Assembly (NCBI GenBank): GCA_009774345.1
Contig: VSNR01000041.1
Coordinates: forward strand, 1-26,640
Reading direction: 5' to 3'
DNA from: Lachnospiraceae bacterium
GTDB taxonomy: Bacteria > Bacillota > Clostridia > Lachnospirales > Lachnospiraceae
DNA: 26,640 nt
Below, in pieces: positions 8,060 through 15,048 of this stretch. The translations under genes were made by a program, and so were the position numbers. The notes beneath the pieces are model-generated. The model was not told the DNA's origin, did not search any database, and saw only the letters and a list, made by a program, of their open reading frames with translations. Each line of letters opens with the position of its first letter. Position 1 is the stretch's first letter.

Positions 8060-9085
8060 ATGATTGCAACAAAAATTGCAGCAAACGAGGCAGGACAGCG
8101 CTTTGACAAATATCTCAAAAAGCTGCTAAAAGATGCCCCGGACAGCTTTATTTATAAAATGCTCCGCAAAAAAAATATTGTCTTAAACGGCAAAAAAGCG
8201 GATGGCAGAGAAAAGCTATGTCTTGATGATGAAGTACAATTTTTCCTTGCCGGTGAAACCTTTGAAAAGTTCTGCGGAAACAGTCAAAACAGCCAGATGG
8301 ACACTACCTCTTATGAACGCGCATACAAAACATTAAATGCTATCAAAATTGTATACGAGGACGATCAGATTCTGGTAGTCAACAAGCCTTGCGGAATCTT
8401 ATCGCAAAAGTCAAAACCAGAAGAATGCAGTGTCAATGAATGGCTGATTGGATACCTGCTTGCCACGCACTGCATCACGCCAGACTCCCTTGCAACCTTC
8501 AAACCCTCCATCTGCAACCGGCTGGACAGAAATACCTCCGGCATGGTTGCCTGCGGCAAAACACTTGCCGGGAGCCAGTATCTAAGCCATATTATCAAGG
8601 ACAAATCCCTTGAAAAATATTATTATTGTCTGATTTCGGGAGCGTTGGCACTCGATGCGCGTGTGACAGGCTGGCTCTGCAAAGACCGGATACAAAATAA
8701 AGTCAGCATCTATCATCAGGAAACGGATGTGCCAAGATCTCTGAAACAGGACGCTGTCTATATTGATACGGCGTTTCATACCGTTCGGACGGCACACAAT
8801 AGGACTTTATTGGAAATCCAGCTTTTTACCGGAAAGACACATCAGATTCGTGCGCATCTGGCGTCATTGGGATATCCTATCATTGGCGATGCCAAATATG
8901 GCGATGCGAAAATCAATCAGTTTTATGCACAAAAAGGCGTTCATGTACAGCTGCTTCATGCACACAAACTGATTTTTCCGGTGTGTCCAGCAAAGAATGG
9001 CGAACAGGACTTTGTTCAGACTTCGGGCAGAGTACTTGAATGCCCGCCACCCGAGATCTTTGAAAAACTTCTGAATGGAGAGTAA
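8060..9085 (+). CDS. RluA-family pseudouridine synthase
   Basis: Predicted large-subunit rRNA (or tRNA) pseudouridine synthase, 341 residues. An S4-like RNA-binding region covers about 10-65 (QRFDKYLKKLL..RKKNIVLNGKKADG). The catalytic domain starts with IVYEDDQILVVNKP (97-110), and the core motif NRLDRNTSG contains the catalytic Asp156. GKTHQIRAHLASLGYPIIGDAKYG near 275-300 is the second conserved motif. The length and S4 domain are most like RluC/RluD; the modified base cannot be deduced. It ends four bases before recU starts. Good RBS before ATG 8060. Confidence 0.92.
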   Translation: MIATKIAANEAGQRFDKYLKKLLKDAPDSFIYKMLRKKNIVLNGKKADGREKLCLDDEVQFFLAGETFEKFCGNSQNSQMDTTSYERAYKTLNAIKIVYEDDQILVVNKPCGILSQKSKPEECSVNEWLIGYLLATHCITPDSLATFKPSICNRLDRNTSGMVACGKTLAGSQYLSHIIKDKSLEKYYYCLISGALALDARVTGWLCKDRIQNKVSIYHQETDVPRSLKQDAVYIDTAFHTVRTAHNRTLLEIQLFTGKTHQIRAHLASLGYPIIGDAKYGDAKINQFYAQKGVHVQLLHAHKLIFPVCPAKNGEQDFVQTSGRVLECPPPEIFEKLLNGE

Positions 9086-9088
9086 TAG

Positions 9089-9625
9089 ATGGCTACATGG
9101 AATTCAAGGGGACTTCGCGGCTCCCTTTTAGAAGAAATGATTAATATGGCAAATGAAAAGTATCGGGACAATGGACTGGCGCTGATTCAGAAGGTGCCAA
9201 CGCCCATCACGCCGATTAATATTGACAGGGAAACTAGACACATTACTTTGGCTTACTTTGAGCAGAAGAGCACCGTCGATTACATTGGTGTTGTGCAGGG
9301 GATTCCTGTCTGCTTTGACGCGAAGGAATGTGCGGTTGACTTGTTTACACTGCAAAAGATTCACCCGCATCAGGTGCAGTTTATGAGGGATTTTGACAAG
9401 CAGGAAGGCATCGCGTTTTTTCTGATTTATTTTACAGCGCGGGATATTATGTACTATATGAGCATCCGTGAGCTGAATGTGTTCTGGGACAGGATGGAGA
9501 ACGGCGGACGGAAAAGTTTTCGAATCGAAGAACTCAAAGACCAGTATTTCATGAAACACAAAAACGGACAGATGGTGCCCTATCTTGATATGATTCAGTT
9601 GGATTTAAACGAGAGAGATGGTTGA
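9089..9625 (+). CDS. recU: Holliday junction resolvase RecU
   Basis: Homodimeric endonuclease that resolves Holliday junctions in recombinational repair in Bacillota. The N-terminal NSRGLRGSLLEEMIN and KVPTPI segments, then STVDYIGV and CFDAKEC, follow the family order; the metal-binding residues would be Asp64, Asp77 and Lys79 (D..DxK, where the B. subtilis enzyme has ExK). The HPHQVQFM segment is also typical. It is 178 residues long, slightly short of the B. subtilis protein. In many relatives recU is next to a class A PBP gene; here it is downstream of rluA and its stop codon overlaps the his promoter. ATG start three bases after the rluA stop. Confidence 0.9.
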   Translation: MATWNSRGLRGSLLEEMINMANEKYRDNGLALIQKVPTPITPINIDRETRHITLAYFEQKSTVDYIGVVQGIPVCFDAKECAVDLFTLQKIHPHQVQFMRDFDKQEGIAFFLIYFTARDIMYYMSIRELNVFWDRMENGGRKSFRIEELKDQYFMKHKNGQMVPYLDMIQLDLNERDG

Positions 9626-9650
9626 CACAGGGGTGAAAAAAGTGTATACT
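9622..9650 (+). promoter_or_regulatory. Strong sigma-A promoter of the his operon
   Basis: TTGACA (9622-9627) and TATACT (9645-9650) are separated by exactly 17 bp. The -35 overlaps the TGA stop of recU. Transcription should start near 9657, giving a leader of about 90 nt before hisZ. Confidence 0.85.
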
Positions 9651-9667
9651 GCGTTTATTGTATCGCG

Positions 9668-9710
9668 GTGCTATGGTAACGAATTAGCACGTTAAATCAC
9701 TAAAGTGATT
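9668..9710 (+). promoter_or_regulatory. Two hairpins in the his operon leader
   Basis: GTGCTA (9668-9673) pairs with TAGCAC (9685-9690), and AATCAC (9695-9700) pairs with GTGATT (9705-9710) around a TAAA loop. The second hairpin ends directly before AGGTG. No T-tract follows either, and there is no His-rich leader peptide and no T-box consensus. They may control translation of hisZ or stabilise the mRNA; function unproven. Confidence 0.45.
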
Positions 9711-9748
9711 AGGTGAAAATGAAACTGGAAAGGACTGACAAAGAATTT

Positions 9749-10921
9749 ATGGGAAAAAGACTTGTGCACACGCCGGAGGGCGTTCGTGATATCTATGGAA
9801 AAGAATACGCGAATAAGCAAAATATTCAGAAACTTTTTGGTGAGATCCTTCACCGTTACGGTTATCAGGAGATTCAGACGCCGACTTTTGAATTTTTTGA
9901 TGTGTTCAGCCGTGAAATAGGAACGACACCCTCCAAAGAATTATATAAATTCTTTGACAAGGAGGGAAATACACTGGTTTTAAGACCTGATTTTACGCCG
10001 TCCATCGCGCGGTGCGCCGCGAAGTATTTCATGGACGAGACGATTCCGCTCCGGTTCTGTTACTCAGGAAATAATTTTATCAACACCAACGATTTGCAGG
10101 GCAAATTAAAAGAGACAACACAGATGGGGGCAGAACTTCTTGGCGATGCGTCTCCAGAAGCCGATGCAGAGATGATCGCGATGCTTGTCGAGGCGCTGCG
10201 CAATACTGGATTAGAAGAATTTCAGGTATCCGTAGGACAAATCGAATTTTTCAAGGGATTGTGTGCGAAGGCAGCACTTGATGAGGAGACGGAATATGAA
10301 CTGCGCGAATTCATATCCAACAGAAATGAATTTGGCGCACAGGAGCTTTTATTGGAGAAAGAAATACCGTCAGATTCCATCAAGGCACTTCTGAGTGTAA
10401 ACAGCCTGTTTGGCTCTTATGAAATTCTGGACAAAGCCTTGGACAGTGCAGACAACCAGCGTTCCCGAAAGGCCATAGAGCATTTGAAGCAGGTGTATGC
10501 GCTGTTAAAGGTTTATGGCGTGGACCAGTACATATCGTTTGACTTGGCTATGGTCAGCAAATACAACTATTACACGGGCATCATTTTCAGCGCTTACACG
10601 TATCAGGCAGGAAGCGCCATCGCAAAGGGCGGCAGATATGACAACCTTCTTGAAAAGTTTGGAAAGCCAGCGCCAGCGACCGGATTTGTCGTCATGATTG
10701 ATGATCTTGTCTCAGCGCTGACGCGCCAGAACTGTTGTCCCACACCGGAAAATAACAATATCCTGCTGGTGTATGCAGATGATTTTGGCAAAGCTGTGGC
10801 AAAAGCGAGGATGTACAGAGAACAAAACTATGCCGTTGCTTTGATGAAACAGGAACAGCCCAGAGAGCATTACTCAGAATTTGCAGAAAACAACAATATT
10901 TCACAAGTCATTTTTATATAA
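9749..10921 (+). CDS. hisZ: ATP phosphoribosyltransferase regulatory subunit HisZ
   Basis: HisRS-like subunit without aminoacylation role that assembles with short-form HisG, enabling catalysis and histidine feedback in the first step of histidine synthesis. Class II synthetase-like motifs are present: HTPEGVRDIYG near the start, LRPDFTPSIARCAAKYF (motif 2-like) and KGGRYDNLLEKFG late in the protein. About 390 residues from ATG 9749, which gives the usual short N-terminus before TPEGVRD. In-frame GTG 9713 and ATG 9719 upstream are possible alternatives, with AGGTG very close to 9719. AAAGGA lies 14 bp before 9749, so the start is uncertain. hisG follows after 17 bp. Confidence 0.9.
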   Translation: MGKRLVHTPEGVRDIYGKEYANKQNIQKLFGEILHRYGYQEIQTPTFEFFDVFSREIGTTPSKELYKFFDKEGNTLVLRPDFTPSIARCAAKYFMDETIPLRFCYSGNNFINTNDLQGKLKETTQMGAELLGDASPEADAEMIAMLVEALRNTGLEEFQVSVGQIEFFKGLCAKAALDEETEYELREFISNRNEFGAQELLLEKEIPSDSIKALLSVNSLFGSYEILDKALDSADNQRSRKAIEHLKQVYALLKVYGVDQYISFDLAMVSKYNYYTGIIFSAYTYQAGSAIAKGGRYDNLLEKFGKPAPATGFVVMIDDLVSALTRQNCCPTPENNNILLVYADDFGKAVAKARMYREQNYAVALMKQEQPREHYSEFAENNNISQVIFI

Positions 10922-10938
10922 AAGGGAGGTATTTTGAG

Positions 10939-11595
10939 ATGAACAGACAGACAGAAGAGATACGATACCTTACCTTTGCGCTCGGTAAGGGACGGCTTGC
11001 CAGCAAGACCTTGGAGCTTCTGGAACAAATCGGGATAACCTGCGAGGAAATGAAGGATAAAAGCTCGCGGAAGCTGATTTTTGTCAACGAGGACTTAAAA
11101 CTCAAATTTTTTCTGGCAAAAGGTCCCGATGTGCCTACTTATGTGGAGTACGGTGCAGCGGATATCGGCGTGGTGGGCAGTGATACCATCCTCGAGGAAA
11201 ACCGGCGCGTATACGAAGTCCTCGACCTTGGTTTTGGCAAATGCCGAATGTGTGTGTGCGGCCCGGCTTCCGCAAGAGAACTTTTGCAGCATCATGAGAT
11301 GATCCGCGTGGCGAGCAAGTATCCCAAAATCGCCAAGGATTATTTCTATAATCAAAAGCATCAGACCGTGGATATTATCAAATTAAATGGTTCTGTTGAA
11401 TTAGGCCCGATTGTCGGACTCAGCGATGTGATTGTGGATATTGTTGAGACAGGTTCCACTCTGAAAGAAAATGGTTTGGAAGTACTGGAAGAAATCTGTC
11501 CGCTTTCTGCGCGGATGATTGTCAATCAGGTCAGCATGAAGATGGAAGCGCAGCGAATCAAAAAATTACTACAGGCACTCAAGGAGGCAAAGTAA
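10939..11595 (+). CDS. hisG: ATP phosphoribosyltransferase catalytic subunit HisG (short form)
   Basis: Condenses ATP and PRPP to N1-(5'-phosphoribosyl)-ATP, the committed step of histidine synthesis. The 218-residue length lacks the C-terminal regulatory domain of long HisG, so it is the short form that needs HisZ, whose gene is directly upstream. Motifs include the N-terminal TFALGKGRLASKTLELLEQIG, VEYGAADIGVVGSD, and the PRPP-binding segment DVIVDIVETGSTLKENGLEV. GGGAGG precedes the ATG. The stop is 4 bases before hisD ATG. Confidence 0.96.
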   Translation: MNRQTEEIRYLTFALGKGRLASKTLELLEQIGITCEEMKDKSSRKLIFVNEDLKLKFFLAKGPDVPTYVEYGAADIGVVGSDTILEENRRVYEVLDLGFGKCRMCVCGPASARELLQHHEMIRVASKYPKIAKDYFYNQKHQTVDIIKLNGSVELGPIVGLSDVIVDIVETGSTLKENGLEVLEEICPLSARMIVNQVSMKMEAQRIKKLLQALKEAK

Positions 11596-11599
11596 AACG

Positions 11600-12892
11600 A
11601 TGAAGATCATACAATTGACAAACGATACCAAGCAGAATCTGCTTGAGACATTGTTAAAAAGAAGCACAAATGATTACGGTGACTACGAGAAGGTGGTTGC
11701 TGAGATTATCGAAGCAGTCAAGGAGCGCAAGGAAGAGGCGGTTTTTGAGTATTCACTGAAATTTGACAAATGCAATATGACAAGGGAAAACTTCAAAGTC
11801 ACAAAAGAGGAAATTGAGGCGGCTTATCAGGAATTGGATACACATTTTATACAGGTTATGAAAGATTCTGCTGCCAATATCCGCGATTATCATGAGAAAC
11901 AAAAAAGAAACAGCTGGTTTGACGCCAAGACAGACGGAACCATTTTAGGACAGAAAATTACACCGATGCAAAATGTCGGGGTCTATGTTCCCGGCGGAAA
12001 GGCAGCCTATCCCTCCACAACCTTGATGAATGTCGTTCCGGCAAAAGTTGCAGGCGTTCCGAATATCATTATGACAACCCCCGCAGGCGCAGATGGGAAG
12101 GTGAATCCCGCAACGCTTGTCGCTGCGGACATTGCAGGTGTAGATGCCATTTATAAAGTAGGCGGCGCACAGGCGATCGCAGCGCTTGCCTATGGGACAG
12201 AAATGATTCCAAAGGTTGATAAGATTGTAGGACCCGGAAACATCTTTGTGGCGCTTGCCAAACGTGCAGTATATGGACATGTCAGCATTGACTCGATTGC
12301 CGGGCCCTCCGAGATACTGGTACTTGCAGACGAGAGCGCGACACCGCGGTATGTGGCGGCAGATCTATTGTCTCAGGCAGAGCATGACGAGCTGGCATCC
12401 GCGATTCTGGTCACGACAAGCGAAACACTGGCAAAGAGCGTCTCCGAAGAAGTGGACCGTTTTCTTGAAACGCTTGAACGAAAAGAAATCATACAGAAAT
12501 CGCTTGAGAATTATGGATATATCCTTGTGGCGCCCGACATGGAGACAGCGATTGATGCCACAAATGAGATTGCTTCGGAGCACCTTGAAATATTGACTAA
12601 AAATCCTTTTGACACCATGACAAGAATCCGAAATGCCGGCGCGATCTTCCTAGGAGAATACTCTTCTGAACCGCTTGGCGACTACTATGCAGGTCCCAAC
12701 CATGTTCTTCCTACCAACGGCACTGCGAAATTCTTCTCTCCGTTAAATGTGGATGATTATGTGAAAAAGTCAAGCATTATCTGTTATTCGAGAGAAGCGC
12801 TTGAAAAAGTACATGAGGATATCGAACTGTTTGCCCAAAAAGAAGGGCTGACTGCGCATGCTAATTCCATTCGTGTGCGTTTTGATAATTAG
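11600..12892 (+). CDS. hisD: Histidinol dehydrogenase HisD
   Basis: Zinc-dependent, NAD-linked enzyme that oxidises L-histidinol to L-histidine in the final two steps of the pathway. It is full length at 430 residues. Recognisable blocks are the VYVPGGKAAYPSTTLMNVVPA segment in the first half, KIVGPGNIFVALAKR, SIAGPSEILVLADESA, SQAEHDELASAIL (zinc-ligand region), the catalytic Glu-His in ASEHLEI, and AGPNHVLPTNGTAKF. AAGGAGG of its RBS lies in the 3' end of hisG, so translation is probably coupled. hisB follows after 19 bp. Confidence 0.97.
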   Translation: MKIIQLTNDTKQNLLETLLKRSTNDYGDYEKVVAEIIEAVKERKEEAVFEYSLKFDKCNMTRENFKVTKEEIEAAYQELDTHFIQVMKDSAANIRDYHEKQKRNSWFDAKTDGTILGQKITPMQNVGVYVPGGKAAYPSTTLMNVVPAKVAGVPNIIMTTPAGADGKVNPATLVAADIAGVDAIYKVGGAQAIAALAYGTEMIPKVDKIVGPGNIFVALAKRAVYGHVSIDSIAGPSEILVLADESATPRYVAADLLSQAEHDELASAILVTTSETLAKSVSEEVDRFLETLERKEIIQKSLENYGYILVAPDMETAIDATNEIASEHLEILTKNPFDTMTRIRNAGAIFLGEYSSEPLGDYYAGPNHVLPTNGTAKFFSPLNVDDYVKKSSIICYSREALEKVHEDIELFAQKEGLTAHANSIRVRFDN

Positions 12893-12911
12893 CTGGTGAT
12901 GGAGGAGGAGC

Positions 12912-13499
12912 ATGGAACGAATCGCAGAAGTAACTAGAGAGACAAAAGAGACTTCCATTTTTATGAAGCTCAATCTTGACGGTGAGGGAAAATCATGTGT
13001 CAATACAGGAATTGGTTTTTTTGACCACATGCTGGAGGGTTTTTCAAAACATGGTTTTTTTGACTTAGAAGTCAAGATCACAGGAGACTTGCACGTAGAC
13101 GGGCACCATACCGTTGAGGATGCCGGAATTGTGCTTGGGACTGCGATCAAAAACGCCGTCGGAGACAAAAAGGGAATCAAGCGGTATGGATATTTTATTC
13201 TGCCAATGGATGACGCACTTGCGCTCTGCGCTGTAGATCTCTGCGGGCGCCCATATCTGCAATTTGACTGTACCTTTCCACAGGCGATGGCTGGCAGTTT
13301 TGACACCGCTCTGGTAAAAGAATTTTTCTACGCGGTATCCTACAGCGCTGCCATGAATATTCACATTAAAATGCTCAGCGGCGAGAACAGCCACCATATG
13401 ACCGAGGCGGTATTCAAAGCATTTGCGAAAGCGCTCGACGACGCAGTAACAATAGATAAACGCATCAATGATGTGCTTTCCACGAAAGGGAGTTTATAA
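12912..13499 (+). CDS. hisB: Imidazoleglycerol-phosphate dehydratase HisB
   Basis: Mn-dependent dehydratase converting imidazole glycerol phosphate to imidazole acetol phosphate. The 195-residue monofunctional form has no phosphatase domain. The paired His-rich metal motifs are present: FFDHMLEGFSKHG and DGHHTVEDAGI in the first half, and the second-half copy NSHHMTEAVFKAFAKAL. GGAGGAGG precedes the ATG. It is the last his gene here: hisC, hisH, hisA, hisF, hisI/E and a phosphatase are not in the window. Its TAA directly abuts the ATG of the GH25 gene. Confidence 0.96.
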   Translation: MERIAEVTRETKETSIFMKLNLDGEGKSCVNTGIGFFDHMLEGFSKHGFFDLEVKITGDLHVDGHHTVEDAGIVLGTAIKNAVGDKKGIKRYGYFILPMDDALALCAVDLCGRPYLQFDCTFPQAMAGSFDTALVKEFFYAVSYSAAMNIHIKMLSGENSHHMTEAVFKAFAKALDDAVTIDKRINDVLSTKGSL

Positions 13500-15041
13500 A
13501 TGAAAAAAATGACACGTTTTCTCTGCACGCTGCTTGCAGTATGCATGCTTTGCGGAATTCCGTCAATGACTTCAGAAGCGGCAGTTGTGGAGCGAGGGAT
13601 TGATGTCTCAAAATGGCAGGGACCGATCAACTGGCAGGCAGTGGCACAGAGCGGTGTGACATTTGCCTTTATCCGGGTTGGCAATACGTTAAAAGGCATT
13701 GACGAATACTTTTATTACAATATGCTCGCAGCACAGCAGGCAGGAATCAAGACAGGCGTCTATATCTACTCTTATGCCAAAAATGTGCAGGAGGCAGCGA
13801 TGGAAGCGCAGTTTGTATTAAACGCAATCCAGAATGTACAAGTATCCTATCCTGTCGTGTGGGATGTGGAGGATAATGTACATAAATCGCTGTCCCCTGA
13901 AATGCTGTCGCTGATGGCAAACACCTTCTGCGCGACGATTGAGGCAGAGGGCTATTATCCGATGGTTTATTCCAGCGCTAACTGGTATAAAGACCGCATT
14001 GGCCCCGTATTTTATGACAAATGGGTAGCGCAGTGGGCTGCTGCCTGTGATATTCCTGATGCAGCGGTATGGCAGTACACCAGCAAGGGCAGCGTTCCCG
14101 GAATCAATGGAAATGTCGATATGGATTATGCACTCAAAGATTATTCCACAAGCATCGTCAACACGGGCTGGGTTCCCAGAAAAGGTTTTCTGTATTATTA
14201 CATCAACTATAAAATGCAGCGGGGATGGCTTGATCTGGGCACTGCAAAGTATTATCTCGACCCGGCAGGGCGCATGGTCACTGGCTGGCTGCCATTAGAG
14301 GACAGTCTGTATTATTTGCAGCCTGACGGTGTGATGGCAGTTGGATTTACACCGATTGGATTAGGAATGTACTGTTTTGGCGCAGATGGAAAAATGCTCA
14401 CAGGACTTCAGAATCTCAATGGTCTGTGTTATTATTTTGCACAGGACGGTGCGATGTACACAGGATTTCTTGATTTTCCCGAAGGAAAACGGTTCTTTTC
14501 TGTAGATGGGCATATGTTTACCGGACTCAACATTGTCAATAACCAATATTATTATTTTGATGCAAACGGTATTATGCAGACAGGATGGCAGACACTTGGC
14601 GACCAGACATTTCTATTTGCAGCGGATGGTTCTATGGTGTACGGCTGGTTTAACGATGGAGTGTACAGCTACTATCTGTCCATGGCAGACGGGCACCGAT
14701 CGACAGGATGGCAGACCATCGAGGGCAGAACTTATTTCTTTGATGAAGCTGGACATATGATGACAGGCGCCGTGACATTAAACGGTCTTTCCTATCTCTT
14801 TGCAGCGGACGGCACGATGTTTACAGGCTGGTTCAACGATGGGGTCTCCACAAAATATTATGAGGCGGACGGACATATGGCAATCGGTCTGACAACAATT
14901 AACGGAAGTGTGTACTACTTTGATATCAATGGAAATATGCAGACAGGCATTGTTGAGCTTGATGGCATTCCGTATCTATTTGATGTTGACGGCAAAATGC
15001 TGCCACAGCCAGAGCCTGTACAGCTTCCACAAGCAGGGTAG
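13500..15041 (+). CDS. Secreted GH25 lysozyme with cell-wall-binding repeats
   Basis: Predicted muramidase cutting the MurNAc-GlcNAc bond of peptidoglycan outside the cell. A signal peptide covers about 1-28 (basic MKKM start, hydrophobic core, SEA-A end). The GH25 domain runs from about 30 to 215 with GIDVSKWQG (Asp35), the catalytic DVED block (Asp122, Glu124) and VWQYTSKG..NVDMDY near the end. The rest, about 225-505, is a string of roughly 20-residue aromatic/Gly repeats (YYFDANGIMQTGW type) like the CW-binding repeats of choline-binding proteins and clostridial toxins. It abuts hisB with its RBS (AAAGGGAG) inside hisB, so it may be read from the his promoter. The ligand of the repeats is unknown. 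Confidence 0.93.
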   Translation: MKKMTRFLCTLLAVCMLCGIPSMTSEAAVVERGIDVSKWQGPINWQAVAQSGVTFAFIRVGNTLKGIDEYFYYNMLAAQQAGIKTGVYIYSYAKNVQEAAMEAQFVLNAIQNVQVSYPVVWDVEDNVHKSLSPEMLSLMANTFCATIEAEGYYPMVYSSANWYKDRIGPVFYDKWVAQWAAACDIPDAAVWQYTSKGSVPGINGNVDMDYALKDYSTSIVNTGWVPRKGFLYYYINYKMQRGWLDLGTAKYYLDPAGRMVTGWLPLEDSLYYLQPDGVMAVGFTPIGLGMYCFGADGKMLTGLQNLNGLCYYFAQDGAMYTGFLDFPEGKRFFSVDGHMFTGLNIVNNQYYYFDANGIMQTGWQTLGDQTFLFAADGSMVYGWFNDGVYSYYLSMADGHRSTGWQTIEGRTYFFDEAGHMMTGAVTLNGLSYLFAADGTMFTGWFNDGVSTKYYEADGHMAIGLTTINGSVYYFDINGNMQTGIVELDGIPYLFDVDGKMLPQPEPVQLPQAG

Positions 15042-15048
15042 GTAAAGT

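Noticed and set aside
9651..9748. T-box or His attenuator ahead of hisZ
   Set aside because: No GGTGGNACCGCG-type T-box sequence, no terminator hairpin with T-tract, and the only tiny ORF (9673-9687) has no His codons.
13500..15041. GH25 gene as a phage endolysin
   Set aside because: It has a signal peptide and a long wall-binding repeat array, and there is no holin or other phage gene nearby, so a host autolysin is more likely.
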